The notes beneath the pieces are model-generated. The model saw nothing but the letters and a program-made list of their open reading frames with translations. It had not been told where the DNA came from and ran no database searches. Position numbers and translations under genes: made by a program. Below are positions 10,436 to 21,984 of a stretch of DNA of 64,000 nucleotides, piece by piece (position 1 is the stretch's first letter; each line of letters begins with the position of its first letter). The DNA is from Oncomelania hupensis (taxonomy: Eukaryota > Mollusca > Gastropoda > Littorinimorpha > Pomatiopsidae): assembly GCA_036898135.1 (NCBI GenBank), contig CM072515.1:46677818-46741817 (forward strand), written 5' to 3'.

Positions 10436-13400
10436 CAGGGGAATGTTGGAGGACTAATGACCGTGTCGGTGTGAGAAGTCCACTGCTGACTCTCCCACAC
10501 TTGTCCAAGCGGCTTTCACTGCGGCATCGCCTTTGTCATGGGTTCGTACACAACTACGAGGAATTTCATAATTTAGCATGAATTCTCCTGCAAACTTGAC
10601 TTGACCAAACAGCTCACATTTCAACTTAAAATGAAACTATGTCATCATTCTCCTCCTCCTCCTCCTCCTCCTCATCCTCATCCTGCTCCTTCTTCTTCTT
10701 CTTCTTCTAACAAGACTGATGAACTTTTTAATCTGCTTACTTTTAATCGGGAATTTAGGGACTCTTCTGTTGTGTGTTTGACTGAGACATGGCTGAAACA
10801 AGACAAGCCTGACGCAGTGGTTACTCCCCCTGGTTTTACGATATGCAGAGCGGACCGTGTGCCTGTGCAGTCACAGAAGGAGGATGGTGGTGGTGTCTGT
10901 TTCATGGTAAACAACCGCTGGTGCACGGACACACAAGTATTTTCTCAGTCGTGCTCTCCCTTCCTCGAACATCTGACTATCAACTGCAGACCATTCTACT
11001 CCCCTCGTGAATTTTCCTCCTGCATTCTCATCGCTGTGTATATACCATCCGGCGCCAACGCTACTGCTGCAATCAGTGAACTGACTAGGCATGTTGTTGC
11101 TGCCGAGTCTGCCTTTCCTAATAGTTCTATCATCATACTCGGCGACTTCAACCAAACGAACCTGCATAAGACTTTGCCTCGGTACTATCAGCATGTGCAC
11201 TGCCCCACTAGAGGAGAGAACACTCTTGATCACTGCTACACTACGCTGAAGTCTGCCTATCGCGCTACTACAAGGGCTCCCTTGGGGGAGTCAGACCATG
11301 CTATGGTTCTGCTCACTCCGACCTATCGCCAGAGACTGAAGGCTGTGAAGCCTGTCACCAAGCGGGTCAGGATGTGGACCAGGGAGTCGACGGAGGCGCT
11401 GCAAGGGTGTCTAGAGGTGACGGACTGGAGTGTTTTCAGAGAGACCAGCAGTAGCCTGGACGAGTACGCAGATGCAGTGACGTCGTACATAGGCTTCTGT
11501 GAGGAGGCCTGTGTTCCTACCAAGACCGTCCGGATCTTTGGCAACAGCAAGCCGTGGTTCAGCCGCTCAGTCAAGGTAAAACTTGACTGTAAGAACGAGG
11601 CCTTCAAGAGCGGCGACCGGGAGCAGTACAGGAAAGCCAAGGCTGCGCTACGTCGCGAGATCAGCAGAGCGAAGGCGACCTACAGGAAGAAGATCGAGGA
11701 CCAGTTCTCCTCCAACAACACACGAGAGGTGTGGCAGGGCCTGCAGCGGGCCACTGGCTACAAGCAGAGGGCATCAACCCACGATGACCCAGACCCGGAG
11801 CTCCCGGATAGGTTAAACCTGTTTTACAGCAGGTTTGACCAGAAGAACCCCTCTCCTGGCTACCGTCCTCTGCTTCCTGAAGACGCGGCGGCTGTGACGC
11901 CGCCCTTCAGCGTTCAGGAGGTGGAGGTGAAGCGTCTCTTCCAGAGGCAGAATCCCAGGAAAGCTTCTGGTCCCGACCACGTGTCTACGGCTGCCTTGAG
12001 GTCCTGTGCTGACCAGCTCGCTCCTGTCTTCACCGACATCTTCAACAGCTCCCTACAGCAGATGTCCGTGCCGCGGTGCTTCAAGTCGTCTGTGATCGTC
12101 CCTGTTCCTAAGAAATCCAAGGTCACCCAGCTGAACGACTACCGCCCCGTGGCGCTGACGTCTGTTGTCATGAAGGTTTTGGAGCAGCTTGTTCTTCGCT
12201 ACCTGAAGGCCTCCACGGGTCACTTGCTTGACCCACTCCAGTTTGCCTACCAAGCGAACAGGTCAGTTGATGATGCAGTCGCTCTTGGCCTGCACTTCAT
12301 CCTGCAGCATTTGGAGACCCCACGTACCTATGCCAGAGTTTTGTTTATTGACTACTCCAGTGCTTTTAACACGATCATCCCTCACAAGCTTTTTGACAAA
12401 CTCTCCCAACTCAATGTTCACCCCTCTATCTGTCACTGGATTCTTGACTTTCTTCTAGACCGTCCTCAGGTCGTCAGACTCAACAACTTATTCTCTGCCT
12501 CGGTAACACTGAACACTGGCGCTCCACAAGGATGCGTTCTCTCTCCACTACTCTTCACTCTGTTTACAAATGACTGTGTATCTGCAACCCCGTTTGTGAA
12601 AATGTTGAAATTTTCCGATGACACTACCCTCGAAGGTCTGATCTCCGATACGGACGAGACTGCGTATCGGGAAGAGGTTCGAAGAATGGTTGGCTGGTGC
12701 TCGGACAACGACCTGGAACTAAACGTCTCGAAGACAAAAGAGGTCGTGATCGACTTTCGCCGAATAAAGGTCCCGGTATTGCCCCTTGTCATCAATGGGG
12801 AAACCGTTGAGCAGGTCGACTCGTTCAAATTTCTCGGTTCCATCATCTCGAGCGACCTGACTTGGAATAATAACACCACGTCTATTGTAAAAAAGTGCCA
12901 ACAGCGTCTCCACTTTCTGAGACAGCTGCGAAAGTTCGGTATGTCTGGTAAAATTATGGCACAGTTCTATCGCGCGGTGATAGAGAGCATTTTGTGCTTC
13001 TCTATCACTGTCTGGTACGGCAGCACAACCGCGATAGAAAAGAAACAGCTCGAGCGCATTGTTAAGACTGCCTCTAAAATAGCTGGCTGCGACTTTCCAT
13101 CTGTCGCCTCCATTTTCACAACGCGAATGAAACGGAAAACGGAAAAGACAGTCTGCGATCCATCACACCCAGCCAACAGTCTCTTCGAGCTTCTGCCCTC
13201 TGGCCGTCGGTTCCGTGCTTTAAGAGCCAGAACTTCTCGATTCAGAAACAGTTTCTTCCCAGACGCTGTCCTCAGTACATCACCAAACATAGAATGATCT
13301 GTATAAACTGAAAACTCATTACCATTGCTTGATTTGTACCTTTGTGAAATAGGAGTATGCTATGCTGTGTATGTGTGTGTGCGCGTGGGTGTGTGTGTGG

Positions 13401-13750
13401 TGTGTTATGTTGTGGTGTATGTAGATCTGGATGTGAAGCCTAACATTCTTAATAATTCTCATTTTATTTAATGCTGTTAAATTGTTTTAATGCTGTATTT
13501 TGTTTTACTTGCAGTGTGTGTTTGACTCCATAACTTTATATGACTGATGAGTGATGTATGTTTAACAATGTGTTTACCTATCCTTTAGTGATGTATATAT
13601 GTTGTATGCCAATGAAGTGTATGACGCGATGAATGCATGTGTGACTGTGCAAGAAAGGACGTATTTCATTGTCGCCATGCCACACCAAAATCCTTGTAAC
13701 GTTTTTACTTGGTTAATAAATATTCTTATCTTATCTTATCTTATCTTTAT
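10436..13750 (+). mobile_element. Rex1/CR1-group non-LTR retrotransposon
   Basis: The element has one long ORF followed by about 450 bp of 3' UTR and a (TTATC)n tail at about 13725-13748. The 5' limit is uncertain: sequence from about 10436 changes in character from the AT-rich intron, and the ORF start is obscured by (CTC)n/(TTC)n runs. It is in the same orientation as the host gene, so its own transcription signals would act in sense. Confidence 0.8.
10601..13297 (+). CDS. LINE ORF2: endonuclease and reverse transcriptase
   Basis: An 898-codon open frame without an internal stop. The frame is open at its 5' end from a TTG, so the true start is not defined. The N-terminal part is an apurinic-type endonuclease: catalytic Glu62 in CLTETWL, GDFN at 181-184, and SDH at 231-233. 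The first Asn-containing motif seems replaced by a Pro/Ser stretch coded by CTC and TTC repeats (residues 18-36). The reverse transcriptase follows: YRPVALTS, FIDYSSAFN, GAPQGCVLSP and the active site FSDD (671-674), where Ser replaces the usual Ala but both Asp remain. No RNase H is present. The C-terminus HPANSLFELLPSGRRFRALR resembles Rex1 and related CR1-group elements. The protein would nick DNA and copy its RNA at the nick. The endonuclease is probably impaired. Confidence 0.9.
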   Translation: MTKQLTFQLKMKLCHHSPPPPPPPHPHPAPSSSSSSNKTDELFNLLTFNREFRDSSVVCLTETWLKQDKPDAVVTPPGFTICRADRVPVQSQKEDGGGVCFMVNNRWCTDTQVFSQSCSPFLEHLTINCRPFYSPREFSSCILIAVYIPSGANATAAISELTRHVVAAESAFPNSSIIILGDFNQTNLHKTLPRYYQHVHCPTRGENTLDHCYTTLKSAYRATTRAPLGESDHAMVLLTPTYRQRLKAVKPVTKRVRMWTRESTEALQGCLEVTDWSVFRETSSSLDEYADAVTSYIGFCEEACVPTKTVRIFGNSKPWFSRSVKVKLDCKNEAFKSGDREQYRKAKAALRREISRAKATYRKKIEDQFSSNNTREVWQGLQRATGYKQRASTHDDPDPELPDRLNLFYSRFDQKNPSPGYRPLLPEDAAAVTPPFSVQEVEVKRLFQRQNPRKASGPDHVSTAALRSCADQLAPVFTDIFNSSLQQMSVPRCFKSSVIVPVPKKSKVTQLNDYRPVALTSVVMKVLEQLVLRYLKASTGHLLDPLQFAYQANRSVDDAVALGLHFILQHLETPRTYARVLFIDYSSAFNTIIPHKLFDKLSQLNVHPSICHWILDFLLDRPQVVRLNNLFSASVTLNTGAPQGCVLSPLLFTLFTNDCVSATPFVKMLKFSDDTTLEGLISDTDETAYREEVRRMVGWCSDNDLELNVSKTKEVVIDFRRIKVPVLPLVINGETVEQVDSFKFLGSIISSDLTWNNNTTSIVKKCQQRLHFLRQLRKFGMSGKIMAQFYRAVIESILCFSITVWYGSTTAIEKKQLERIVKTASKIAGCDFPSVASIFTTRMKRKTEKTVCDPSHPANSLFELLPSGRRFRALRARTSRFRNSFFPDAVLSTSPNIE

Positions 13751-13754
13751 TGTC

Positions 13755-14965
13755 GTTGTCGTCATCGCCGCCTCCCTTTTTCCTTCTTCTTGACCTCGTT
13801 CTCCTCTTCTTCCCAGCCTGACACGACCACTAAGTGAGTGGCGTTCCGTTTACAGAGCCATAAAGAAGGCGTGGACTTGACAGTCATACAGCAACGCTGG
13901 TCAAAAATACTCATAAATTACATCTAGTCGTCTGGTCATCTCTCAGGCAGTCTCTGCTAGAACGATGAGGCTGGGAGGCAGCACCGTGCTTTAGAAAGTG
14001 GTCTCTCCTATATGATTTGATCCTGATGTTGCTTGTCCTTAGCACAACCCCTGCTCTCTGCCCCATTCATTGATAGCTGGTGCTAACATAACAAACTCAC
14101 GGTTGAAAAATAATGTTTAGTTGCTTGTTGATAAGATGTTATTCCTTTTTCTTTTTTTTCCCTCAAAATTTCTACGTTCGCAAGACATTTTATTGTTATC
14201 GTTAGTCCAAGGGTAACACTTATTTAAGCTTTGCTTTTGTGTGCCCTTTATGTTCTCCATGTTTTGTTTGCTTGTCTCGGGAATAATAAAACTCTGTTTT
14301 AAACTCTCTACGTCATCTTTTTTTCTTCTTCTTCCCTTTCACAGTAACGTCGGCATTCTGGTCTGGAACAGAAAACTGTATATGGATGCAGTGAGTTAAA
14401 AACTTTTATTTTTATTTTTCGCTTCCTTCCTTTTCAATTAATAGACCTAAAGTATTATTATTTTGTAAACATTCGTCCGGATTGAACTTGTTTTTTGTTT
14501 TTTTGTTTTGTTTTTTTTGTTTTTGTTTTTGCAATTTACCATATGGAACGAGCTTGTTGCGGTATAGGCCTATATCACAACGATTTCTTGGCACATTCTC
14601 ACGCTGACGACTTCATGAAGCCATGCACGGCACTGTATCAAGGCAGAAGGGGGTCCTGTAAAATTTCCCTTAGACAAATGACGCATGTCCGGCGCTCTGT
14701 GCGAAATTCATCATCACCGCGTCTCCGCCGGATAGGCACCTGGTTCATTCTCAAACGGCGCCGATTCCCAGACGCCGTGATCGGCTTTAGTCATCAGGGT
14801 GCTGGGTAGATCGAGATTGCGTGGCTCACCACTGAGCCTTAAGTGAGATTCCACCGCACGTCCTGCAATCGTCCCGCACTACCGCGCTTGCCCCCATAGT
14901 CTGCAACTGTGGTTACTAATGGGTTAACGTTTTAGTCTTTACCTTCTGGTTGTGAATAAGTTGAC
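13755..14965 (+). mobile_element. Intron stretch with one LINE 3' end (14.21-14.31 kb)
   Basis: At about 14214-14310 lies a 3' end reading TTTAAGCTTTGCTTTTGTGTG, then an AATAAA-type signal and GTTTTAAAC. It matches the 3' end of the antisense LINE at 34.59 kb and a copy at 29.13 kb. The remainder (13755-14213 and 14313-14965) shows no gene. Confidence 0.6.
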
Positions 14966-14973
14966 ATGTCTTC

Positions 14974-16115
14974 GTTTCGTAGGTAGATTACCGTCCCCGG
15001 ACACTGTAAGCATATAGGGGACTTAGATGGATGATAGCCGTTGAAATAAGAAGTCATGAAGTTGAAGTAGGAGCACGCAGAAGGAGGAAGTCATGATGCA
15101 GTAATGGTGAAGTCATTTGAAGATGGAGCGCACGAAGGCAGCTGCTACAAACGGTGGAAGAAGGCATGATGAAGCAGAAGAGCAGCTGTAGTAAGAGAAC
15201 CGAAGAAGGAGAGCGCATAGGAGCGCAGCAGAGATGCCATAAGGGTGCCAAACAGGACGCAGGGCCGGTCCTGAGGAAGCGTGCCGATGAGGCTTTTGAG
15301 GGAAGCGTCGATGGAGCCGCGAGAAGGTGGCCAAGCAGTGGCCGCGTGAGGGTAGGAAGACAGGCGCAGGGTGCCACTGGCGGTGAAACACCTGTAGTCC
15401 GGAGGTCGCCACTCTTCACAGGGAACCCCACGTCGCCCAATCGTAGAGAAAGATGAAGGGCAGTCGGGGGGCGGGCAAACGGAAGTCAAGCGAGGAGTGC
15501 CCTTCCACCCAGCACGACCGACGCCGGGACCGACGGAGCCATAAGTTTCGTAGGTAGATTACCGTCCCCGAACACGTAAGCATATATGGGACTTGGATGG
15601 AAGACTGCCGTTGAAGTAATATGTCATGTTGCAGAACTGAGGTACGATGAGATAAGAAGTCATGTTGCGGTAGTGGAATTGTCGCTTGAAAATGGAGCGC
15701 ACAAGGTCGCTGCGACAAACGGAAGAAGAGATCATGATGAAGCAGAGTGGCAGATGTGTGAAGAGAGACGCAGATGAAGAGCGCATAGGAGCGCAGCGAG
15801 GATGGCATACGGGTGCCAAACAGGACGCAGGGCCGGTCCTGAGGAAGAGTGCCGATGAGGCTCTTGAAGGAAGCGCCGATGGAGCAGCAAGAGAGTGGGC
15901 AAGCAGTGGCCGCGTGAAGGTGGGTAGGCAGGCGCAGGGTGCCGCTGGCGGTAAAACACCTGTAGTCCGGAGGTCGCCACTCTCCACAGGGAACCCCACG
16001 TCGCCCAAACGCAGAGAAAGATGAAGGGCAGCCGGGGGCCGAGCAGACGGAAGTTAAGCGAGGAGGGCCCTTCCACGCAGCACGACCGACGCCGGGACCG
16101 ACGGAGCCCTATAGG
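14974..16115 (-). repeat. Tandem duplication A, period 571 bp
   Basis: Two copies, beginning with GTTTCGTAGGTAGATTACCG at 14974 and 15545. Both contain GTGCCAAACAGGACGCAGGG and end with GACGCCGGGACCGACGGAGCC-like sequence before 15541 and 16110. They are clearly homologous, with small indels. Confidence 0.85.
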
Positions 16116-16127
16116 TAGAAGATGAAG

Positions 16128-17062
16128 GATGTAGGTTGAGGTGGAGTGACGTATCGGGATCTCCCACAGTCCGCGTCAGCAGCTTCGACCTCTGTACTGC
16201 CACCGCCGGGTGGGGCCCGTACCACACCGACGGTGCGTCCTCCTCATCTCTGCATGCTGGGCGTCTGTGGGACTGAACGTCTCCGTGAGCAGGTGTGGGC
16301 TCGGAAAGCCTATGGACCGCCGCAGTAGAAAATGCTGGTCGGCAACCGCCGCAGTGGTAAACGCAGGTCGGCTAGACAAGCTGAACTGATAACCGCCGCA
16401 GTGGAAATGCAGGTTGGCAGATGGTAGGAAAGTAAGGTGCCCAACACCTCAGCGAGTGGTGAATGCTGGAGCTCGAAAAAGACAGACTCCTGGCAATGCT
16501 AACCTCTTAGGAGCTTGCGCAACCTCGTCTTGAGCTAGCATGCCCGTCCTTGGCTGTCGCTGTTCAGCTGATTTTTTTGTATTCATTGTTGTTGACGGAG
16601 CCCAAAGTGTAGAAAATGTAGGATGTAGGTTGAGGTGGAGTAGCGTATCCGGATCTCCCACAGTCCGCGTCAGCAGCTTCGACTTCTGTACTGCCACCGC
16701 CGGGTAAGCTCCGTACCACATCGACGGTGCGTCCTCCTCATCTCCGCATGCTGCGCGTCTGTGGGACTGAACGTCTCCGTGAGCAGGTGTGGGCTCGAAG
16801 GCCTATGGACCGCCGCAGTAGTAAATGCTGGTCGGCAACCGCCGCAGTGGAAAAGGCAGGTCGGCTAGGCAAGCTGAACAGGTAACTGCCGCAGTGGAAA
16901 TGCAGGTTGGCAAGATGGTAGGAAAGGAAGGTGCCCAACACCTCAGCTAATGGTAAATGCTGGAGCTCGAAAAAGACAGACTCCTGGCAATGCTAACCTC
17001 CTAGGAGCTTGCGCTACCTAGTCCTGAGCTAGCATGCCCGTCCTTGACTGTCGCTGTTCAGC
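16128..17062 (-). repeat. Tandem duplication B, period 493-494 bp
   Basis: Two copies, beginning GGATGTAGGTTGAGGTGGAG at 16128 and 16621 and ending at TGTTCAGC (16568 and 17062). Inside each copy a shorter phrase, ACCGCCGCAGTGGAAATGCAGGT-like, recurs three times about 40-50 bp apart. The function is unknown. Confidence 0.85.
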
Positions 17063-17217
17063 CTTGATGCTTGTTGTTTTATGTTATATGTCTTACTTGT
17101 CTTCGAGCCTCAAATGTTGGCGTCAAGAGCCTATTCATAGATCTAAGTAGTTCAAAATTGTCATGTGTTGTTCTGGCCACTGCATGTTATTAGTTAGAAT
17201 ACAAAAATAGCTACCGT

Positions 17218-17815
17218 TAGAATCCCCCCGTGGGGGATGCGGGGTTTTCTGTATAAACAGTATCCCAACTTTCTGGAAATTTAGTGCTTTAAATTCCCAC
17301 TGTTGATGTCTTCTCCTTTGTTCTTTCTCATTCCTACTCTGTTACTATACTATCTTCTTCTTTGCTAGACTGGTCACCTAACTTTTTTTTTCTTGAAAAC
17401 TCTTCCAAAACTCCTCGTTTTTGTATGGGGTCTGTTGGGTAAGCTTGGGAATATTGGACGCTTTCTGCCAAACGGTCACTAGGGCTTCCTATGCTACTAT
17501 TATTTAGCAATGTAGGCATTTTATATGTATGTTATTTGTTGAAATGTTATAATGATGTTTATATTCTATTTTGTGTTTGTAAACGGGTGTTCGATAAATT
17601 ATAGTATAGCCTCAGCGTCCCCTGCGTCGGATGTCTTTATTGTAAAGTGACCGACTGGTGGAGTGCCTTCAGTGTTTCCACTAGATTGTTTCAGCAGATC
17701 TTTTATGCGGATCAGGGGTGTCCTTTTTAACCATGTTATGGTTCTGATTTTGTGGTTCTGAATCGGCTTTTTGCAGTCCGCTGGACCCTGTAAGCAATGA
17801 ATAACTAACTATCTA
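17218..17815 (+). mobile_element. LINE 3'-UTR copy 1, I-like family
   Basis: About 600 bp homologous to 54044-54620 and 54988-55575. Shared landmarks in order are TTTCTGTATAAA-AGTATCCC, GGACGCTTTCTGCCAAA, TTCGATAAATTA, ATTGTAAAGTGACCG, CAGCAGATCTTTTA and CAGTCCGCTGGACCCT, ending in a (TAAC)n-like tail. The last part equals the 3' end of the RNase H LINE at 5.2-6.57 kb, so these are 5'-truncated copies holding only 3' UTR. Confidence 0.85.
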
Positions 17816-19012
17816 ATTACCGTTAGAATTAGCTGTCGGACATTCATATTGAAACTAAGTCTTCAGCTGTTAATGTTGCATTTTACGCGTTCAGCTTCGA
17901 GTAGTCCTTTGAACAGTCCGATTCTGCTATAACTTTGTTTAAATCTGCCAGTATTGGACATTCATTGCGGCCGATGTTGCCGATTATCGCAGCGTAACGG
18001 TAACACTTTAAGGAAAACACAGCATTATCATGGAATCCGAAAGTCATTTCATATTTGAAGATTAGTCCAGGATCAGAGGTTAGTCCCCACTCCCAGGATC
18101 ATATCTGTGGAGACGTTGAATTTTGACACAGTTGTTAAATATAGCCCTTTGTGGCCAGCTTTCATAGTTTTAGGGTTAGCACTATTAGGAATGCTATAAC
18201 ATTAACGTGGATATCATGATGTCTCACTTTAAGAATGGTCCATTGATATATAATATTATCGTATCTGAGGGTACTTAGTCGTGCGAACGGTGACATTTCA
18301 TCACATATGCTGCTCTCTAGAAAGTTCATGGAGGTTCACGAACGTTTTTTCGAGGTACTCAGATCCCTAACCTAGATTCCTGAACCCTATTTGAGTACTG
18401 ACATTCTCGGAGGAAAAAGTTGTTTCTTGAACATCCACGAACCTTCCAATTAAGGGCAGACCTTTAAGTAGTGGCCACACATGTCTTATGTTTTTACGGC
18501 TTACGCGGTTATGAGATTTTTCATTGACCGGAAATTTGACGGGGCCCGGGGACCGTAAGAGTTTAGTGGCCACATTGGCTTACGTTTTGCGGCTTATGCA
18601 TTGGGTTGTAGGTAGTGGCGCCATGTTTGTCACACCCGGTTCGAATTTATAAACGTGGGTAGCTGTGTAATTTCACTACAACAAGGCACTTTTTCATGAC
18701 GATGTAATGAACACTTTCACGATTTGATTATAATATGAAACAGCTTTACTAAGATCGACAAGTGAATTCAACTGCCTTAGCTCTCCAAGTCGTGTGTAGC
18801 AGACAATCTGGGTTGCGTTTAATCATACAAGGGAGGAGTTTAGGTTGATCTCTAAACTCATGACGCCACACTCTCGCTTCTGATTGGTCATCGTAAGCCC
18901 GGTAGAAATCAAACACGCGCTATCCTTGTGAAATTTTAACTTTAGCCAGTACTCAAGGCAACCTTCCTGTTGTATCAATTTGTATTCATCAGATTAACAT
19001 AAGTTGTACTGA
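17816..19012 (+). other. Intron 1 segment without recognisable gene
   Basis: Contains loose internal repetition at 18480-18610 (AGTGGCCACA and CGGCTTA-GC phrases occur twice). There is no transposon landmark and no coding signal that I can support. Confidence 0.4.
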
Positions 19013-19132
19013 TTGGCAACCTTCCTGGCGTGAGGTTTGCTGAGGACAGAGAAAGATGGAGTACGCTGGTGAAACGATCATCTGTGGTGCCCGAACGACT
19101 TTCGAGTTGCGGGATAGGATAGGATAAGGATA
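19013..19132 (+). mobile_element. RTE 3' end stub, 120 bp
   Basis: Holds the end of an RTE ORF (GAGGACAGAGAAAGATGGAG), CCCGAACGACTTTCGAGTTG and a (GGATA)n tail. It is flanked by GTACTGA at 19006-19012 and 19133-19139, consistent with a 7-bp target-site duplication. Confidence 0.75.
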
Positions 19133-20684
19133 GTACTGAAGTAAAGACCTAAGGAATTCATAAGCGTAACACAAGTGTGGCCGGCTGCTACAGGCCAATG
19201 TGGCTGGGCCGTTAGCAAAGCTTTATGGTTAGGGCTAACGACGCAACACAGGAACAACGCCGTAGTAGCGAAGAAGACAGCAGCTATTTTATTCTTTAAC
19301 TTCTTTAAGAGGAGTCCGTGAGTTTGTCTTGGTCAGATATATATCAAAGGCGTCAAAGGCGTACGTTCATTGTGGCTGATGTTGGCCCTTCATCAAAGCT
19401 TTCGGAAAAGGATTAGCAGTATTAGGAACAGCGTAATAATATTACCATGGAAATCAACAGCAATTTCACATAATTTTTAGAATGCTCCGGCGGTCTATTT
19501 TGAAGGTATTTGACCTTGACAGTAGTGGTGTCCGTTGAGGCGGATGTTGTCCGCTTATCGGTGCGACCACACTCTTACACACAGCAGGTCTCGCACTCCA
19601 CGTGTGTGTGCTACCACATCACTCATTTCCCTATAGGCCAGGGGTAGTATGCAAGACCACTTTTAAAGTAGTAGTACTAGTAGCATTTCAACTATAATTA
19701 ATAATTTTGTACCACGTGTCCTTAATGTAAAAAAAAAGGAACTGAAAATGCGCATTGCATAAAAAAAATCATTACCATCGTCATCATCATCATTATTATA
19801 ATCATCATCATCATCATCATCATCATTATCATCATTACCATCATCATCATCATCATCAGCATCATCATCATCATCTTCTTCTTCTTCTTCTGCTTGTCTT
19901 TTTTATTTTTTATTTTTTTAATCTAACTGCCGTGTGTAACCAAACTAGTTTGTAATTGTAGCGGTGTTTTAAGACGTCAGTCATTTAGTACCAATATGTA
20001 AGCTTATGCATTGTGAATTGTGCTCTTTGGAAATACCAGCTTCCTGCAATTGTTGGATTAGTGTGCTATGTAACAGTTAGCTATCCATGGAGATGCACAT
20101 ACAAACATACGTGAGCAACACTTCATTCAACGTTATGTTAGCTGTGCACACGGTGTATGCAGCATACGGCACATCACAGCACAAGTACTTGAACCTGTGC
20201 TGGCTCCTGCTGGTGCTGAAGATGAGCTTTGAGTGACGCCGTGTGAAGACAGACGTCCCGTGCTTTTACCTCAAAAGTCAGTCTTATGCACGGTCCCTCT
20301 TCACCGAGCCATAAAACCCACATCATTGCCTTTCTTCTTGAGGATTGTAAGTCCGAAGTTTTACTGAATCGCTCATTATAAAAGATTTGTTTTATTAACC
20401 TCCTCGTCATCCTTTTTCCATCGCCATTCGTATCTGGCTCTTCTCCGTTATTATTATTTTTTTTACGTCTTTCATCCATCCAACCTCTTTTTCTTCTTCC
20501 TATCTCCCTGCTCCTTCATCTCCTCTTCCAATCGTCATTTTGCACACCGCTCCGTATAAATCATGTAAAAACGAAAGTCTGCAAACATACACATTGTAGT
20601 GAAGAAAACAAGTAATACAAGAGCGCTTTGCCCGTTGGGTGATATGTGCTGGCAACCGTTTTAAAATTAATTGTTCTCTCATTA
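19133..20684 (+). repeat. Intron stretch with (CAT)n microsatellite
   Basis: A (CAT)n-rich run with imperfections lies at about 19778-19875, followed by (CTT)n. The rest is low-information intron sequence. No gene is seen. Confidence 0.5.
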
Positions 20685-20890
20685 GGCCAAAAAATTGTCT
20701 GTTTACGGTATGCCGACCGACCCTAATTTTTTAACCTGACCCTAAACTTTTTTTGGGATCGTCTTCCAAAACATTGAAAAAGGCCAAAAAAAATCGCACC
20801 CAAGGTGGAAAAGGATTAAACAAAAAAAATACCGACCCTATTTTTTTCCCCCTCTGTTACCGTAAACAGGACATAATTAGTTTTTTTGCC
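20685..20890. mobile_element. Tourist-like MITE, copy 1
   Basis: A 206-bp element with inverted ends. The left end reads GGCCAAAAAATTGTCTGTT and the complement of the right end reads GGCAAAAAAACTAATTATGT. Both then have CTGTTTACGGTA. The interior has CCGACCGACCCTAA. The left flank is TTA; the right flank CGT does not match, so the duplication is eroded. It has no coding capacity. It is homologous to 25379-25579 and 51365-51594. Confidence 0.75.
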
Positions 20891-21935
20891 CGTAGTTAAA
20901 AGTGAGTTAAAATGTCTACGTTTCAGTTTATCTGAAGTCTACCACCGCTAACGTAGTTATGTTAGAAGTGCAGCCTAGAACTCGCCGCTACGTTTGGTCT
21001 AGTCGCAGCTTCTATAACTAAAGATGTAGAGTGTCTGGAATTTGACGGTGTGCATGTGAGTTTCCCATCACTAGCAGCGTGCATTAAGTATCGTGCTATA
21101 GCTTATCAAAGTCAACGTGCAAAGGGACACAAGTCCTTGGTTGGGACTGGAGCATGAGAGTAGTCTGCCTTTGCATGCGCACTTCTCCATATGGGGGCCG
21201 GCTGATCATCGGAGCATGCGCCGACACGTTCATAGAAATGTACTATGGATGTGGATCGGTTTGTCTAGAGGTCTCTGATGATCTGAATGCGGTAGGGGTC
21301 GACTCGTCGGTTTCAAGTCAAGTGGCTTTAATCACTCCCCATCCCATCACACACATACACAACTTTAGCCCAAACATTTTTGTCATCCATCCACTCTGAA
21401 CGCCAGTACTCGGTAAACCTCAGTAGTCGTACACGTACGTACACACACACACACCTACACACCCACACGCACACACACACACAGAGGCGCGCGCTTCCCC
21501 GACTTTTTGTTAGTTGATATTCCTATTTGTGCTTATTAAATATACCATTGCTTGGTTGTTTGAGACTTTGGTTATGATGTAGATATTATTGACCACGACG
21601 TGAACATGGCCGTGCTGTTTCGCCATTGTGACATGAAGCAAATCTAGACACCCCCTCCCTCAACTCGGTCAAGATGAAGGATTTCAGACGATTTAGAGTG
21701 AATACAATAGTGCGCGTTTCAACGATCGCACATTAAAAGTGTTTCCATGGGTATGGACGTCAGCAAACTATTGTGTGATTGCTGGATATTAGTCGCCAGC
21801 GCTTTGAGAAGCTCTCTGAGCTTGTAAGTGCGCTATATAAGAGTAATCTCTTTCTTTTCTTTCTTTTATGGAATGGGATGAGCAATGAAAAATTAATTTA
21901 TTTAATTTCATTTATTTCATTTACACACACATGTA
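20891..21935 (+). repeat. Intron stretch with (AC)n microsatellite and SINE tail piece
   Basis: An imperfect (AC)n lies at about 21440-21482. At 21795-21850 there is a phrase GCGCTTTGAGAAGC...GTGCGCTATATAAG typical of SINE/LINE 3' ends. No gene is visible. Confidence 0.45.
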
Positions 21936-21984
21936 GTGTGCCCCTACGACCTTCGTGTTACGGGACAGGATAGGATAGGATAGG
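21936..21984 (+). mobile_element. RTE 3' end stub, 49 bp
   Basis: Only CCCCTACGACCTTCGTGTTA and a (GGATA)n tail were inserted. Perfect 13-bp duplications ACACACACATGTA flank it at 21923-21935 and 21985-21997. This fixes both edges of the insertion. Confidence 0.88.

Larger units (their letters stand above)
14973..17087 (-). mobile_element. LINE 3'-UTR insertion built of two tandem duplications
   Basis: On the minus strand the element ends in GGTAATCTACCTACGAAACG, the same 3' end as the RNase H LINE at the right edge of the window (61.455 kb). Seven-base duplications ATGTCTT at 14966-14972 and 17088-17094 fit a target-site duplication, so the block may be one 2115-bp insertion. It is GC-rich and holds no reverse transcriptase or RNase H. 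Several open frames of 60-150 codons in it repeat with the DNA and show no family motif. Confidence 0.6.

Noticed and set aside
15054..16076. Several 100-150-codon frames
   Set aside because: They lie in duplicated LINE 3'-UTR DNA, repeat with its 571-bp period and have no domain signature.
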